The notes: generated from the letters alone by a model not told the origin. A DNA stretch of 64,000 nt from Kitasatospora azatica KCTC 9699 (GCF_000744785.1 NZ_JQMO01000002.1:2294001-2358000); one strand, 5' to 3'; counted from the first letter of the stretch, positions 27,587 through 37,531 are shown. Translations and numbers: made by a program.

Positions 27587-28804
27587 GTGCCTCGTACCGC
27601 GAGGGACGTCGTCTTCGTTGACGGCGTCCGCACCCCGTTCGGCAAGGCCGGCCCGAAGGGCATCTACCACGAGACCCGTGCCGACGACCTGGTCGTCAAG
27701 TGCATCCGGGAGCTCGTGCGCCGCAACCCGAACCTGCCCGTCGAGCGGATCGACGAGGTCGCCGTCGCGGCCACCACGCAGATCGGCGACCAGGGTCTGA
27801 CCATCGGCCGCACCGCCGCGCTGCTGTCGGGCCTGCCGAAGTCGGTCCCCGGCTACGCCATCGACCGGATGTGCGCCGGCGCGCTCACCGCCGTCACCAC
27901 CACCGCGGGCGGCATCGCCTTCGGCGCGTACGACATCGTCGTCGCCGGTGGCGTCGAGCACATGGGCCGCCACCCGATGGGCGAGGGCGTGGACCCGAAC
28001 CCGCGCTTCGTCTCGGAGAAGCTGGTCGACGAGTCCGCCCTGTTCATGGGCATGACCGCGGAGAACCTGCACGACCGGTTCCCGCACCTGACCAAGGAGC
28101 GCTGCGACGCCTACGCGGTGCGCTCCCAGGAGAAGGCCGCCAAGGCCTACGCCAACGGCGACATCCAGCCCGACCTGGTGCCGATCGCGATCCGCAACAC
28201 CAACCCCGAGGTCGGCGAGACCGGCTGGGGCCTGGCCACCGTGGACGAGCCGCTGCGCCCGGGCACCACGATGGAGTCGCTGGCCAACCTGAAGACCCCG
28301 TTCCGTCCGCACGGCAACATCACCGCGGGCAACTCGGCCGGTCTGAACGACGGCGCCACCGCCTCGCTGCTGGCCGCGGAGGACGTGGCCGAGGAGCTCG
28401 GCCTGCCGGTCAAGATGCGCCTGGTCTCGTACGCCTTCGCCGGCGTCGAGCCCGAGGTGATGGGCATCGGCCCGGTGCCGGCGACCGAGAAGGCGCTGGC
28501 CAAGGCCGGTCTGACGATCGACGACATCCAGGCCTTCGAGGTCAACGAGGCCTTCGCGATCCAGGTGCTGGCCTTCCTGGACCACTACGGCATCGCGGAC
28601 GACGACGAGCGGGTCAACCCGTTCGGTGGCGCCATCGCCTACGGCCACCCGCTGGCCTCCTCCGGCGTGCGCCTGATGAACCAGCTGGCCCGCCGCTTCG
28701 AGCAGCGCCCGGACGTCCGCTACGGCCTGACCACCATGTGCATCGGCTTCGGCATGGGCGGCACCATCATCTGGGAGAATCCCCACTTCGAGGGTGGCAA
28801 GTGA
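27587..28804 (+). CDS. fadA: Acetyl-CoA C-acyltransferase (thiolase), beta-oxidation
   Basis: 405 residues. Thiolase cleaves 3-ketoacyl-CoA with CoA, the last step of beta-oxidation. The catalytic Cys96 lies in DRMCAGAL, the His in GGAIAYGHPLASSG and the second Cys in TTMCIGFGMGG. The GTG at 27587 follows GGGAGGAG. The stop overlaps or abuts the start of the downstream multifunctional enzyme gene, so the two form a fatty-acid oxidation operon coding the trifunctional complex. Confidence 0.95.
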   Translation: MPRTARDVVFVDGVRTPFGKAGPKGIYHETRADDLVVKCIRELVRRNPNLPVERIDEVAVAATTQIGDQGLTIGRTAALLSGLPKSVPGYAIDRMCAGALTAVTTTAGGIAFGAYDIVVAGGVEHMGRHPMGEGVDPNPRFVSEKLVDESALFMGMTAENLHDRFPHLTKERCDAYAVRSQEKAAKAYANGDIQPDLVPIAIRNTNPEVGETGWGLATVDEPLRPGTTMESLANLKTPFRPHGNITAGNSAGLNDGATASLLAAEDVAEELGLPVKMRLVSYAFAGVEPEVMGIGPVPATEKALAKAGLTIDDIQAFEVNEAFAIQVLAFLDHYGIADDDERVNPFGGAIAYGHPLASSGVRLMNQLARRFEQRPDVRYGLTTMCIGFGMGGTIIWENPHFEGGK

Positions 28805-28806
28805 CC

Positions 28807-30936
28807 ATGACCAACACCACTGATCTCCTCAAGCGCGGCGCCGAGCTGTTCCCCGGCGAGGTCGTCACCACCGCGCACGTGCGTCACCTGGACCTGCCGC
28901 TGCAGGCCGGCAAGCTGGCGCTGATCACCCTGGACAACGGCTTCGACCACACCAAGCCGACCACCTTCGGCCCGGGCTCGCTGCTCAAGCTCTCCGAGGC
29001 GCTGGACCAGGTCGAGGCCGAGGCCGCCGAGGGCAAGGTGGTCGCCGTCGCGATCACCGGCAAGCCGTTCATCTTCGCGGTCGGCGCCGACCTCAAGGGC
29101 GTCGAGATCCTCAAGGAGCACGCGGACGCGCTGGCCATCGGCAAGGGCGGCCACGAGGTCTTCAAGCGGATCGCCGCGCTGCCGGTGCCGAGCTTCACCT
29201 TCTACAACGGCGCCGCGATGGGCGGCGGTGTCGAGGTCGGTCTGCACTGCACCTACCGCACCGTCAGCTCCGGTGTGCCGGCCTTCTCGCTGCCCGAGGT
29301 CTTCCTCGGCCTGGTCCCCGGCTGGGGCGGCTGCACCATCCTGCCGAACCTGGTCGGCCCGGCCAACGCGGTCAAGGTCATCATCGAGAACTCGATGAGC
29401 CAGAACAAGCAGCTCAAGGGCAAGGAGGTGTTCGAGCTCGGTATCGCGGACGCGATCTTCGAGCCGGCCGACTTCCTGGAGCAGTCGCTGCTGTGGGCCG
29501 CCCAGGTCCTCAAGGGCGAGGTCACCGTCGAGCGCCCGGAGATCGACCGCGGCGACAACTGGGACCAGTGCATCGCCTGGGGTCGCGCGGTCGCCGACGC
29601 CAAGGTGCACGGCGCCGCTCCGGCCGCCTACCGCGCGCTGGACATCATGGCCGCGGCCAAGGACGGCGACCTGCAGGCCGGCTTCGACGCCGAGGACGTG
29701 GCGCTGGCCGACCTGATCATGGGCGGCGAGCTGCGGGCCGGCATCTACGCCTTCAACCTGGTGCAGCGCCGGGCCAAGCGCCCGTTCGGCGCGCCGGACA
29801 AGTCGCTGGCCCGCCCGGTCTCCAAGGTCGGCGTGGTCGGCGCCGGCCTGATGGCCTCTCAGCTGGCGCTGCTCTTCGCCCGCCGCCTCGAGGTGCCGGT
29901 GGTGCTCACCGACATCGACCAGGAGCGGATCGACAAGGGCGTCGGCTACGTGCACGCCGAGATCGACAAGCTGCTGGCCAAGGGCCGGGTCAACGGCGAC
30001 AAGGCGAACAAGCTCAAGGGCCTGGTCTCCGGTCACCTGGACAAGGCCACCGCCTTCGGTGACGCGGACTTCGTCATCGAGGCCGTGTTCGAGGAGATGG
30101 GCGTCAAGCAGAACGTCCTCGCCGAGCTGGAGGCCGTGGTCTCGCCGACCACGATCCTGGCCACCAACACCTCCTCGCTCTCGGTCAGCGAGATGGCCTC
30201 CAAGCTCCAGAACCCGGAGCGGGTCGTCGGCTTCCACTTCTTCAACCCGGTCGCGATCCTGCCGCTGCTGGAGATCGTCCGGGCCGAGAAGACCGACGAC
30301 GGCTCGCTGGCCACCGCCTTCGCGGTCGCCAAGAAGCTGAAGAAGACGGCCGTGCTGACCAAGGACGCCCCGGCGTTCGTGGTGAACCGGATCCTGACCC
30401 GCTTCATGGGCGAGATCCAGAACATCATCGACGAGGGCACCTCCTTCGAGACCGTCGAGCAGGCCGTGCTCCCGCTGGGTCTGCCGATGTCCCCGATCGC
30501 GCTGCTCGAGCTGGTCGGCCCGGCCATCGCGCTGCACGTCTCGGAGACCCTGCACGGCGCCTTCCCGGAGCGGTTCACCGTCTCCGAGAACCTCGCCAAG
30601 GTGGTCAAGGCCGGCAAGCGCGGCTTCTACATCTGGCAGGACGGCAAGCAGGTCCTCGACCCCGAGGTGCTGGCGCTGCTCTCCTTCGGCGACTCCGTGC
30701 TGACCGAGGAGCAGGTCCGGACCCGGGCGCTGGACGCCGTCGCGCAGGAGATCGGCCTGATGCTGGACGAGGGCGTGGTCGGCGAGGCGCAGGACATCGA
30801 CCTGTGCATGATCACCGGCGCCGGGTGGCCCTTCCACCTGGGCGGGATCACCCCGTACCTGGACCGCGAGGGCGTCTCCGAGCGGGTCACCGGTAAGAAG
30901 TTCCTGGCTCCCGGCCTGGCCAGCATTCCGGCCTAA
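28807..30936 (+). CDS. fadB: 3-hydroxyacyl-CoA dehydrogenase/enoyl-CoA hydratase fusion (beta-oxidation alpha subunit)
   Basis: 709 residues. The N-terminal enoyl-CoA hydratase domain (about 20-260) includes GADLKGVEIL and the oxyanion-hole region YNGAAMGGGVEVGLHC. The NAD-binding dehydrogenase domain starts KVGVVGAGLMASQLALLFA (the usual Gly after GAGxM is Ala). It is followed by NTSSLSVSEM, the FHFFNPVAILPLLEIV catalytic His-Phe-Phe-Asn-Pro motif and the two C-terminal dehydrogenase helical domains (AFVVNRI, GFYIW). It hydrates and dehydrogenates acyl-CoA. ATG 28807 lies 2 nt after the fadA stop; GTG 28801 would overlap it. The stop codon is duplicated in a 22-nt tandem repeat. Confidence 0.95.
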   Translation: MTNTTDLLKRGAELFPGEVVTTAHVRHLDLPLQAGKLALITLDNGFDHTKPTTFGPGSLLKLSEALDQVEAEAAEGKVVAVAITGKPFIFAVGADLKGVEILKEHADALAIGKGGHEVFKRIAALPVPSFTFYNGAAMGGGVEVGLHCTYRTVSSGVPAFSLPEVFLGLVPGWGGCTILPNLVGPANAVKVIIENSMSQNKQLKGKEVFELGIADAIFEPADFLEQSLLWAAQVLKGEVTVERPEIDRGDNWDQCIAWGRAVADAKVHGAAPAAYRALDIMAAAKDGDLQAGFDAEDVALADLIMGGELRAGIYAFNLVQRRAKRPFGAPDKSLARPVSKVGVVGAGLMASQLALLFARRLEVPVVLTDIDQERIDKGVGYVHAEIDKLLAKGRVNGDKANKLKGLVSGHLDKATAFGDADFVIEAVFEEMGVKQNVLAELEAVVSPTTILATNTSSLSVSEMASKLQNPERVVGFHFFNPVAILPLLEIVRAEKTDDGSLATAFAVAKKLKKTAVLTKDAPAFVVNRILTRFMGEIQNIIDEGTSFETVEQAVLPLGLPMSPIALLELVGPAIALHVSETLHGAFPERFTVSENLAKVVKAGKRGFYIWQDGKQVLDPEVLALLSFGDSVLTEEQVRTRALDAVAQEIGLMLDEGVVGEAQDIDLCMITGAGWPFHLGGITPYLDREGVSERVTGKKFLAPGLASIPA

Positions 30937-30974
30937 GGTTCAGCCGCAGCACACCTAAGGTTCAGCCGCAACAC
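30932..30974 (+). repeat. 22-nt tandem repeat duplicating the fadB stop codon
   Basis: CCTAAGGTTCAGCCGCA followed by G/A-CAC is found at 30932-30952 and again at 30954-30974, one mismatch in 21 aligned bases, period 22. Each copy holds a TAA; the second is out of frame with the gene. Confidence 0.9.
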
Positions 30975-30976
30975 GA

Positions 30977-31010
30977 AGGGCGCCTCTCTCCGACCGGAGG
31001 GAGGCGCCCT
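30977..31010 (+). terminator. Terminator of the fadA-fadB operon
   Basis: Stem AGGGCGCCTC / GAGGCGCCCT, with an inner CTCCG/CGGAG helix, and a short TTTT-like run after it. It begins 41 nt after the fadB stop. Confidence 0.85.
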
Positions 31011-31096
31011 TTCGGCTATACAGTAAATCCGGACAAAGCGCATAATACCGTTAGGCCAAGCGAGTCAGACTTGCACACCCGAAGGAGGCGAGTCGT

Positions 31097-31543
31097 ATGG
31101 CCGACGTCTCACATCGAGCCGGTGATCTCCGCACGCATCCGGACATCGCGGAGATGCGGACCCGGTACGCACGCATGATGGACGGACCGCAGGGAGTAGC
31201 CGTCGACGGACTGGTTGTCCTCGCGGGCCTGTACCTGGCCATCTCGCCCTACGTGGTGCACTTCAGTGCCGCCAGTCACGAGCTGGTGATCTGCAACCTG
31301 ATCCTGGGAATCGGCATCGCCGCGCTCGGACTCGGTCTCACCCTCGCCCCGGCCCGGATGTTCGGGCTGACCTGGGCGATGGCCGCGACCGGCGTGTTCC
31401 TGATCATCTCCCCCTGGGTGGTGACCGTCGGACACACCGCGACCCGGGGCATGATCTGGAACCAGGTGATCGTGGGCGGCCTGACCTGCCTGCTCGCCTT
31501 CACCGCGGCCGGCATGGTGATGGGTACTCGTCGCCGAAGCTGA
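31097..31543 (+). CDS. SPW repeat-containing small membrane protein
   Basis: 148 residues with four predicted membrane segments. Two copies of the SPW-repeat pattern are visible: LVVLAGLYLAISPYVVHF and a second with FLIISPWVVTVG about 65 residues later. Each is followed by another hydrophobic helix with an Asn at a similar place (VICNLILG; MIWNQVIVG). The family is widespread, with no known function. GAAGGAGG precedes the ATG at 31097. It converges with the glycosyltransferase gene; a bidirectional hairpin lies between. Confidence 0.85.
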   Translation: MADVSHRAGDLRTHPDIAEMRTRYARMMDGPQGVAVDGLVVLAGLYLAISPYVVHFSAASHELVICNLILGIGIAALGLGLTLAPARMFGLTWAMAATGVFLIISPWVVTVGHTATRGMIWNQVIVGGLTCLLAFTAAGMVMGTRRRS

Positions 31544-31556
31544 CCACTCACCCGCA

Positions 31557-31587
31557 GACCTGCTCGGCCGTCGCGGCCGGGCAGGTC
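31557..31587. terminator. Terminator hairpin between SPW protein and glycosyltransferase genes
   Basis: Stem GACCTGC / GCAGGTC with inner CGGCCG / CGGCCG, followed by ACTCTTT on the plus strand. It can end both convergent genes. Confidence 0.75.
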
Positions 31588-31615
31588 ACTCTTTCGGCGG
31601 ATCGCCCGCGGACTT

Positions 31616-31654
31616 CTTCAGCAGCTCACTTCAGCAGCTCACTTCAGCGGGTCA
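31616..31654 (-). repeat. Three 13-nt tandem repeats duplicating the glycosyltransferase stop codon
   Basis: CTTCAGCAGCTCA twice, then CTTCAGCGGGTCA (31616-31628, 31629-31641, 31642-31654). On the minus strand each copy begins with TGA. Because the period is 13, the three stops fall in three different frames; the last one (31654-31652) is the real stop. Confidence 0.9.
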
Positions 31655-33205
31655 CTTCTTGAGCTGGTACACCATGGTGTCGCCGTAGGCGCCCACCACC
31701 TGGTAGCGGCTGTCCAGCAGGTTCTGGATCTCGTGCACCAGCGACGGCTGGTAGGGCGCGTTGCCGGAGTCGTCCACCACGATCTCCGGCAGGCCGTTGG
31801 TGACCAGGTCCTTGTCGAAGGTCTGCCAGGCGTCGGCGACGCTGTACTGCTCGCCGACGTTCTCGGCACCCTTGCCGCCGCTGAAGTTGGTCAGGAAGCC
31901 GGCGGTCAGGTAGCGGGAGGCAGGCTTCCGGTCGGCCAGCCAGTAGAGCTCCGGGTGCATCCCCCAGACCAGCATGCTGTCCTGCGGCTTGGAGCGTTCG
32001 GCCACCGCAGTGGCCACCTGGGTGGTCTGGCTGAGCTGCTCCCCCGGCCAGGCCATGGCCAGCGTCCAGAAGGCGGCGGCCGCGGCGGTGCTGTAGACCA
32101 GCACCGGCTTCCAGCGCACCGCCGAGGTGGAGACCGCGCCGACGCCGAGCAGCACCAGCGGCGGCATCAACTGCAGGTAGTAGTGGCCGAAGAAGTGGAA
32201 CCCGGTGGCCACGGCCACCGCCGAGGAGGCCAGCCAGACCCACAGGTCGCCGACCGATCCGTGCGCCTCACCGCGGGTCGGCAGCGCGCTGCCGGTCCGG
32301 TGGCGCATCCAGAGCCGGTGGCCGAGCGGGAAGAGGAAGCCGAGGCCGGCGGCGAGCAGGATGGCCGAGTTGCCGAGCGCCCGGCCGATCATCTGCAACC
32401 AGTCGCCGCCCAGCGAGGCGTAGTCGCCGCTGCCGGTGACCACCCAGAACAGGAAGCCCTTGGGCTTGGTGAGGATCGCCGCGACCAGCGCTATCGGCAG
32501 CGCGAAGCCGAAGGCGACCTTGGCGGCGGCCGGCCGCCAGCGTTCGCCGCGGTGCCGGGCGTCCTGCCAGAGCATCCAGAGCACCGGCAGCAGCACCGCG
32601 CCGCCGGTCTGCTTGGTCAACGAGCAGACCGCCACCGCGATGCCGGCGGCCAGCCAGCGGCGCCGCTCGGCGTAGCGGAAGGCGGCCACCATGGCGGGCA
32701 GCATGAAGACCTCGAAGGTGGCCGCCTGGGTGTCCTCCGGGGAGAGCCCGATGGAGACCATCAGGTAGAGCGCGCCGGCCGCGGCGCCGGCCCGGTTGCC
32801 CCAGCGGCCGCGGGCGATCGAGGCCAGCAGGATCGCGGTGACCAGGTGGGCCACGATCGCCAGGGTGCGCAGCGGCCAGAGCGAGAGCGAGCCGAAGATC
32901 GAGAAGCAGGCCTCGTAGAGCCAGGGCAGCAGCGGCGGCTTGCGGTCCACCACGGTGTCGTAGAGCACCCCGCCGCTGGCCAGCATCCGGGCCTGGGTGG
33001 CCAGGTAGCCCTCGTCGGGGCTCCAGACCGGCCGCATGAAGGAGGGGATGTGGGTGACCACCGCGAGCAGCGCCAGCACCGGGACCAGCCTGCTCCAGTA
33101 CCCCGCGCGGATGCGGTCGACCAGCCGCCCGGCCGGCGAGGTGGCCGGTGTGGCCGGCTGGGCGGGGCGCACGGGGCTTGCGGTGTCGGTCGGCACGAGG
33201 GGCAC
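31652..33205 (-). CDS. GT39/ArnT-like integral membrane glycosyltransferase
   Basis: 517 residues. About ten hydrophobic segments fill residues 40-400. The first external loop carries RPVWSPDEGYLATQARMLASGG, with the acidic Asp-Glu typical of GT39 (PMT/ArnT) enzymes that use polyprenyl-phosphate sugar donors, and DRKPPLLPWLY follows, as in family members. A soluble C-terminal domain follows. It may glycosylate a lipid or protein at the outer membrane face; the acceptor is unknown. The start at 33205 places Pro-rich residues before the first helix. Confidence 0.78.
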   Translation of the reverse strand: MPLVPTDTASPVRPAQPATPATSPAGRLVDRIRAGYWSRLVPVLALLAVVTHIPSFMRPVWSPDEGYLATQARMLASGGVLYDTVVDRKPPLLPWLYEACFSIFGSLSLWPLRTLAIVAHLVTAILLASIARGRWGNRAGAAAGALYLMVSIGLSPEDTQAATFEVFMLPAMVAAFRYAERRRWLAAGIAVAVCSLTKQTGGAVLLPVLWMLWQDARHRGERWRPAAAKVAFGFALPIALVAAILTKPKGFLFWVVTGSGDYASLGGDWLQMIGRALGNSAILLAAGLGFLFPLGHRLWMRHRTGSALPTRGEAHGSVGDLWVWLASSAVAVATGFHFFGHYYLQLMPPLVLLGVGAVSTSAVRWKPVLVYSTAAAAAFWTLAMAWPGEQLSQTTQVATAVAERSKPQDSMLVWGMHPELYWLADRKPASRYLTAGFLTNFSGGKGAENVGEQYSVADAWQTFDKDLVTNGLPEIVVDDSGNAPYQPSLVHEIQNLLDSRYQVVGAYGDTMVYQLKK

Positions 33206-33259
33206 CCTACCGGGCGGGCCGGAGCGGCACAGCGCCCATACCGGCCTTGGTTATGACCG

Positions 33260-35185
33260 TCACTTTGTCAGACCACTGACCTCGACACCGATGTCCAGCC
33301 GGGAGACCAGAGCGGTCACCTGGCGGGCGATGTCGGTGGCGGTCAGGCCGATCTCGGCCAGGATCTCCTCGCGCTTGGCGTGGTCGAGGAACTCCTGCGG
33401 GATGCCGAAGTCGCGCAGCGGCAGGTCGATCTCGGCGTCCCGCAGTGCCTGGGCGACGGCCGAGCCGACGCCGCCGGCGCGCCCGTTGTCCTCGACCGTG
33501 ACCACCACCCGGTGCTCGGCGGCCAGGCCGGGCAGCGCGGCGTCCACCGGCTTGACCCAGCGCGGGTCGACCACGGTGGCGCTGATGCCCTGGGCGTCCA
33601 GCAGTGCGGCGGCCTCCAGGCAGAGCGGGGCCAGCGCGCCGACCGAGACGATCAGCACGTCCGCGCGCTTCTCGCCCTCGGGCGCGGACTCGAGCGAGCC
33701 GTGCAGCAGGTCCATCCCGCCGATCCGGCCGAGCGAGGCGACCGCCGGGCCGACCGAGCCCTTGGAGTAACGGACCACCGTCGGCGCGTCCTTGACCTCG
33801 ACGGCCTCGCGCAGCTGGGCGCGCAGCTGCTCGGCGTCACGCGGGGCGGCCAGTCGCAGGCCGGGGACCACCTGCAGGATCGACATGTCCCACATGCCGT
33901 TGTGCGAGGCGCCGTCGGTGCCGGTGACGCCCGCGCGGTCCAGCACGAAGGTGACGCCCAGCTTGTGCAGCGCGACGTCCATCAGCACCTGGTCGAAGGC
34001 CCGGTTGAGGAAGGTCGCGTAGACCGCGACCACCGGATGCAGACCGGCGGTGGCCAGACCGGCCGCCGAGACCGCCGCGTGCTGCTCGGCGATGCCGACG
34101 TCGAAGGTGCGCTCCGGGAAGGCCTTGGCGAACGGCGCCAGGCCCACCGGGTGCAGCATCGCGGCGGTGATCGCCACGATGTCCTTGCGCTCGCGGCCGA
34201 GTTCGACCATCTCCTCGCCGAAGACCGAGGTCCAGTCCTTGCCGGAGGTCTTCACCGGCAGACCGCTGTCGGGGTGGATCACGCCGACCGCGTGGAAGCG
34301 GTCCTCGTCGTTGTTGAGCGCCGCGTGGTAGCCGCGGCCCTTCTCGGTGATGCAGTGCACGATCACCGGGCCGCCGAAGCCGCGGGCCTTGCGCAGCGCG
34401 GACTCCAGGGCGGTGATGTCGTGGCCGTCGATCGGGCCGAGGTACTTCAGGCCGAGGTCCTCGAACATGCCCTGCGGGGCGATGAAGTCCTTCAGGCCCT
34501 TCTTGGCGCCGTGCAGCGCGCCGGCCAGCGGCTGGCCGACCACGGGGGTGCGCTGCAGCGCGTCCTTGCCCCAGGTCAGGAAGCGCTCGTAGCCCTGGGT
34601 GGTGCGCAGCGTGCTCAGGTGGTTGGCCAGGCCGCCGATGGTCGGCGAGTAGGAGCGCTCGTTGTCGTTGACCACGATCACCACCGGGCGGTCCTTGCCC
34701 TCGGCGATGTTGTTGAGCGCCTCCCAGGCCATGCCGCCGGTCAGCGCGCCGTCGCCGGTGACCGCGACCACCGGGCAGTCCTGGTGGCCCAGCAACTGGT
34801 TGGCCTTGGCGATGCCGTCGGCGTAGCCGAGCACGGTGGAGGCGTGCGAGTTCTCGATCACGTCGTGCTCGGACTCGGCCCGGGACGGGTAGCCGGACAG
34901 GCCGCCCTTCATCTTCAGTCGGCTGAAGTCCTGCCGGCCGGTCAGCAGCTTGTGCACGTAGGACTGGTGCCCGGTGTCGAAGAGGATCCGCTCGCGCGGC
35001 GAGTCGAAGACCCGGTGCAGGGCGATGGTCAGCTCGACCACGCCGAGGTTCGGGCCCAGGTGTCCGCCGGTCTTGGCGACCTCTTCGATCAGGAAGCCAC
35101 GGATCTCCTCGGCGAGGGCAGTCAGCTGCCCCGGGGTGAGCCGGTCGAGATCGCGCGGTCCCCGAATGCGGGTCAGCAGGGGCAC
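33260..35185 (-). CDS. dxs: 1-deoxy-D-xylulose-5-phosphate synthase
   Basis: 641 residues. DXS condenses pyruvate and glyceraldehyde-3-phosphate using thiamine diphosphate, the first step of the MEP isoprenoid pathway. Signature segments: [14 protein letters not shown], the ThDP-binding [33 protein letters not shown] and [15 protein letters not shown]. The GTG at 35185 has GAGGAGG 5-7 nt upstream. A GC-rich hairpin (GGCAGGC/GCCTGCC) lies in its leader. It sits downstream of, but separated by a terminator from, the sugar ABC operon. Confidence 0.96.
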   Translation of the reverse strand: MPLLTRIRGPRDLDRLTPGQLTALAEEIRGFLIEEVAKTGGHLGPNLGVVELTIALHRVFDSPRERILFDTGHQSYVHKLLTGRQDFSRLKMKGGLSGYPSRAESEHDVIENSHASTVLGYADGIAKANQLLGHQDCPVVAVTGDGALTGGMAWEALNNIAEGKDRPVVIVVNDNERSYSPTIGGLANHLSTLRTTQGYERFLTWGKDALQRTPVVGQPLAGALHGAKKGLKDFIAPQGMFEDLGLKYLGPIDGHDITALESALRKARGFGGPVIVHCITEKGRGYHAALNNDEDRFHAVGVIHPDSGLPVKTSGKDWTSVFGEEMVELGRERKDIVAITAAMLHPVGLAPFAKAFPERTFDVGIAEQHAAVSAAGLATAGLHPVVAVYATFLNRAFDQVLMDVALHKLGVTFVLDRAGVTGTDGASHNGMWDMSILQVVPGLRLAAPRDAEQLRAQLREAVEVKDAPTVVRYSKGSVGPAVASLGRIGGMDLLHGSLESAPEGEKRADVLIVSVGALAPLCLEAAALLDAQGISATVVDPRWVKPVDAALPGLAAEHRVVVTVEDNGRAGGVGSAVAQALRDAEIDLPLRDFGIPQEFLDHAKREEILAEIGLTATDIARQVTALVSRLDIGVEVSGLTK

Positions 35186-35296
35186 CCGTTCCTCCTCTTT
35201 CGGTACGTGTCCCGGCAGGCTTACGGCCTGCCCGGCTGGTCGAGTCTAATGTCCGCCTCTCGGACAGCTTGCGCCGGGAGGGGCGCGCAAAAGCGA

Positions 35297-35326
35297 GGGA
35301 CACGCCCCCTGACGGTGGCGTGTCCC
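35297..35326 (-). terminator. Terminator of the sugar ABC operon
   Basis: Perfect 10-bp stem GGGACACGCC / GGCGTGTCCC with a 10-nt loop; on the minus strand it is followed by TCGCTTTTGCG. It lies 19 nt past the permease stop and ahead of the dxs leader. Confidence 0.8.
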
Positions 35327-35344
35327 AGCTCACTGCGCGAATGT

Positions 35345-36628
35345 TCAGCCTCGGCCGGAGGACTTCTGGGTGCGGCGGGAGACCGAGTCCAGGACCACCG
35401 CGGCCAGCAGCACCGCGCCGGTGATCATGTACTGGATCGACTGGCTGATGCCCTGCAGGTCCAGGCCGGTGACGATGGACTGGATCACCAGCATGCCCAG
35501 CAGCGCCGACCAGGTCTTGCCCCGGCCGCCGAACAGGCTGGTGCCGCCGATCACGGCCGCCGCGATCGAGTTCATCAGCACGTTGCCGCTGCCCAGCTGC
35601 TTGTCCGCGAAGCCGGCCTGCGAGGCGATGAACAGACCGCCGACCGCGGCCAGACCGGCCGAGATCATGAAGACCGAGATCCGCACCCGGGCCACGTTGA
35701 TGCCGGCCCGGCGGGCCGCCTCGACGCCGCCGCCGACCGCGAAGACCTTGCGGCCGTAGGAGGTGCGGCGCAGCACGAAGTCGGTGACCACCACGACACC
35801 GAGGAAGACCACCAGCGCCAGCGGCAGGCCGCGGTCCTGGTTGAGGGTGTAGGCGGCGCCGAAGGCGAGCGCCGCCAGCAGCACGGCGCGCAGCACGATC
35901 TCGCTGGACGGCTTGGCCGGCAGGCCGGCCTGGCGGCGGTTCTTGGCGCCCAGCAGCGCGGCCACCAGGTAGCCGGCGACCGAGACCGCGGCCAGGCCGT
36001 AGGCAGCGGCCACCGAGTCGAAGAAGTAGTTGTCCAGGTTGGCGACGAAGCCGTCCGGGATGTTGTTGAGCGTCCCGGTGTTGCCCATCACGTAGCCCTG
36101 CAGACCGCTCCAGGCCAGCAGGCCGGCCAGCGTCACCACGAAGGCCGGCACGCCGATCTTGGCGAAGAAGAAGCCGTGCAGCGCGCCGATCAGCAGCGCC
36201 GCGACCACGGCTATCGCGGCCGCCAGGTACTCGTTGACGCCGTGCTGGATGGAGAGCACCGCCGAGACCGCGGCCGAGACGCCGGCCACCGAGCCGAGCG
36301 ACAGGTCGATCTCGCCGAGCAGCAGCACGAAGACGATGCCGACCGAGATCAGGCCCGGGCCGGCGATGTAGAGGGTGATGTTGGACAGGTTGCCGGCGGT
36401 GAGGAACTTGCCGGTCAGGCCCTGGAAGATGGCGGCGATCAGGACCAGGCCGAGCACCACGGGCAGCGAGCCGAGGTCGCCGCTGCGCAGCTTGCGCTGG
36501 AACTCGGAGAGGTAGCCGGCCAGGCCCTGCTCGCGGACCAGCAGGCGCGGGTCGACCGCGGGGATGGGGGCGGACTCGGAGGTCTCGGTCACCGTAGAAG
36601 CCTTCTGGGTGGTGGCGTGCTTGCTCAC
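35345..36628 (-). CDS. xylH: Sugar ABC transporter permease (XylH/RbsC family)
   Basis: 427 residues. Ten or so membrane segments. The conserved segment FGGRGKTWSALLGMLVIQSIVTG lies near the C-terminus, and the EAA-like loop around AARRAGINVARVRISVFMISA identifies a BPD_transp_2 permease of ribose/xylose type. It forms the membrane channel for the binding protein and ATPase encoded upstream. The GTG at 36628 overlaps the ATPase stop (GTGA), showing translational coupling. The xylose assignment is by synteny with streptomycete xylFGH and the ROK regulator; the sequence does not prove the sugar. Confidence 0.87.
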   Translation of the reverse strand: MSKHATTQKASTVTETSESAPIPAVDPRLLVREQGLAGYLSEFQRKLRSGDLGSLPVVLGLVLIAAIFQGLTGKFLTAGNLSNITLYIAGPGLISVGIVFVLLLGEIDLSLGSVAGVSAAVSAVLSIQHGVNEYLAAAIAVVAALLIGALHGFFFAKIGVPAFVVTLAGLLAWSGLQGYVMGNTGTLNNIPDGFVANLDNYFFDSVAAAYGLAAVSVAGYLVAALLGAKNRRQAGLPAKPSSEIVLRAVLLAALAFGAAYTLNQDRGLPLALVVFLGVVVVTDFVLRRTSYGRKVFAVGGGVEAARRAGINVARVRISVFMISAGLAAVGGLFIASQAGFADKQLGSGNVLMNSIAAAVIGGTSLFGGRGKTWSALLGMLVIQSIVTGLDLQGISQSIQYMITGAVLLAAVVLDSVSRRTQKSSGRG

Positions 36629-37434
36629 TGGTTCGCCTCCGCGTTCGCGTGAACGGTCGCGTCCGCGACGCGGGCCTGACGTCGGGTCACCGCGTTGTCG
36701 GTGGCGCCGGTGATGGCCGAGATGATGGTTTCGTGGCTGGTGGTGGCGACCGGGAAGACGCCGTTGTTGCGGCCCAGTCGCAGCACCGCGACCTGGTCGG
36801 CCACGGCGCGCACGTCGGCCATGTTGTGGCTGATCAGGATCACGCCGAGGCTGCGGTCGCGCAGCCGCTCGACCAGGTCGAGCACCTGGGCGGTCTGCTC
36901 GACGCCCAGCGCCGCGGTCGGCTCGTCCAGGATCACGATCTTCGGGTCGCCGATCAGCGCGCGGGCGATGGCGACCACCTGGCGCTGGCCGCCGGAGAGC
37001 GCGGCCACCGGGATCCGCACGCTGGGGATCCGGATGGACAGGGTGTCGAGCAGTTCCTTGGCCTTCTTCTCCATGGCCACCTCGTCGAGGCGCCCGCCGC
37101 GGACCAGCTCGCGGCCGAGGAAGAGGTTGGCGACCACGTCGAGGTTGTCGCAGAGCGCGAGGTCCTGATAGACCGTCGCGACGCCGAGGGCCTGGGCGTC
37201 CTGAGGGCGGTTCAGGTGGACCGGCCGACCCGCCCACTCGATGGTTCCCTCGTCGATCGGGTGCACCCCGGCGATCGTCTTGACCAGGGTGGACTTGCCG
37301 GCGCCGTTGTCGCCGACCAGCGCGACCACCTGGGAGGAATGCACCTCCAGGTCGACACCGGTCAGCACCTGGACGGCGCCGAAGCGCTTGGAGACTCCGC
37401 GCAACGCCAGTACGGGTGCGTCTGTCTGGACCAT
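36625..37434 (-). CDS. xylG: Sugar ABC transporter ATP-binding protein (XylG-like, single ABC domain)
   Basis: 269 residues. Walker A GDNGAGKST at 41-49, Q-loop VYQDLALCDNL, signature LSGGQRQ, Walker B KIVILDEPTAALG and H-loop ISHNM. Most ribose/xylose-type ATPases are about 500 residues with two ABC domains; this protein has one, so it probably acts as a homodimer. ATG 37434 lies after CGGAG. The gene is second in the unit binding protein - ATPase - permease and overlaps the permease start by 4 nt. Confidence 0.88.
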   Translation of the reverse strand: MVQTDAPVLALRGVSKRFGAVQVLTGVDLEVHSSQVVALVGDNGAGKSTLVKTIAGVHPIDEGTIEWAGRPVHLNRPQDAQALGVATVYQDLALCDNLDVVANLFLGRELVRGGRLDEVAMEKKAKELLDTLSIRIPSVRIPVAALSGGQRQVVAIARALIGDPKIVILDEPTAALGVEQTAQVLDLVERLRDRSLGVILISHNMADVRAVADQVAVLRLGRNNGVFPVATTSHETIISAITGATDNAVTRRQARVADATVHANAEANQ

Positions 37435-37497
37435 GGTTGTGGGCTCCGTGGGGAGTTGGGGGCGCGGCTCAGTCGGTCTCGCGCGGGGCAAAGCGGG

Positions 37498-37531
37498 GCC
37501 GGCCGGGCCCTTTGGTGGTGGCCCGGCCGGC
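37498..37531 (-). terminator. Intercistronic hairpin between binding-protein and ATPase genes
   Basis: 12-bp perfect GC-only stem GCCGGCCGGGCC / GGCCCGGCCGGC with a 10-nt loop, 9 nt after the binding-protein stop. Such hairpins commonly stabilise the 5' mRNA segment or cause partial termination, giving more binding protein than ATPase or permease. Confidence 0.8.
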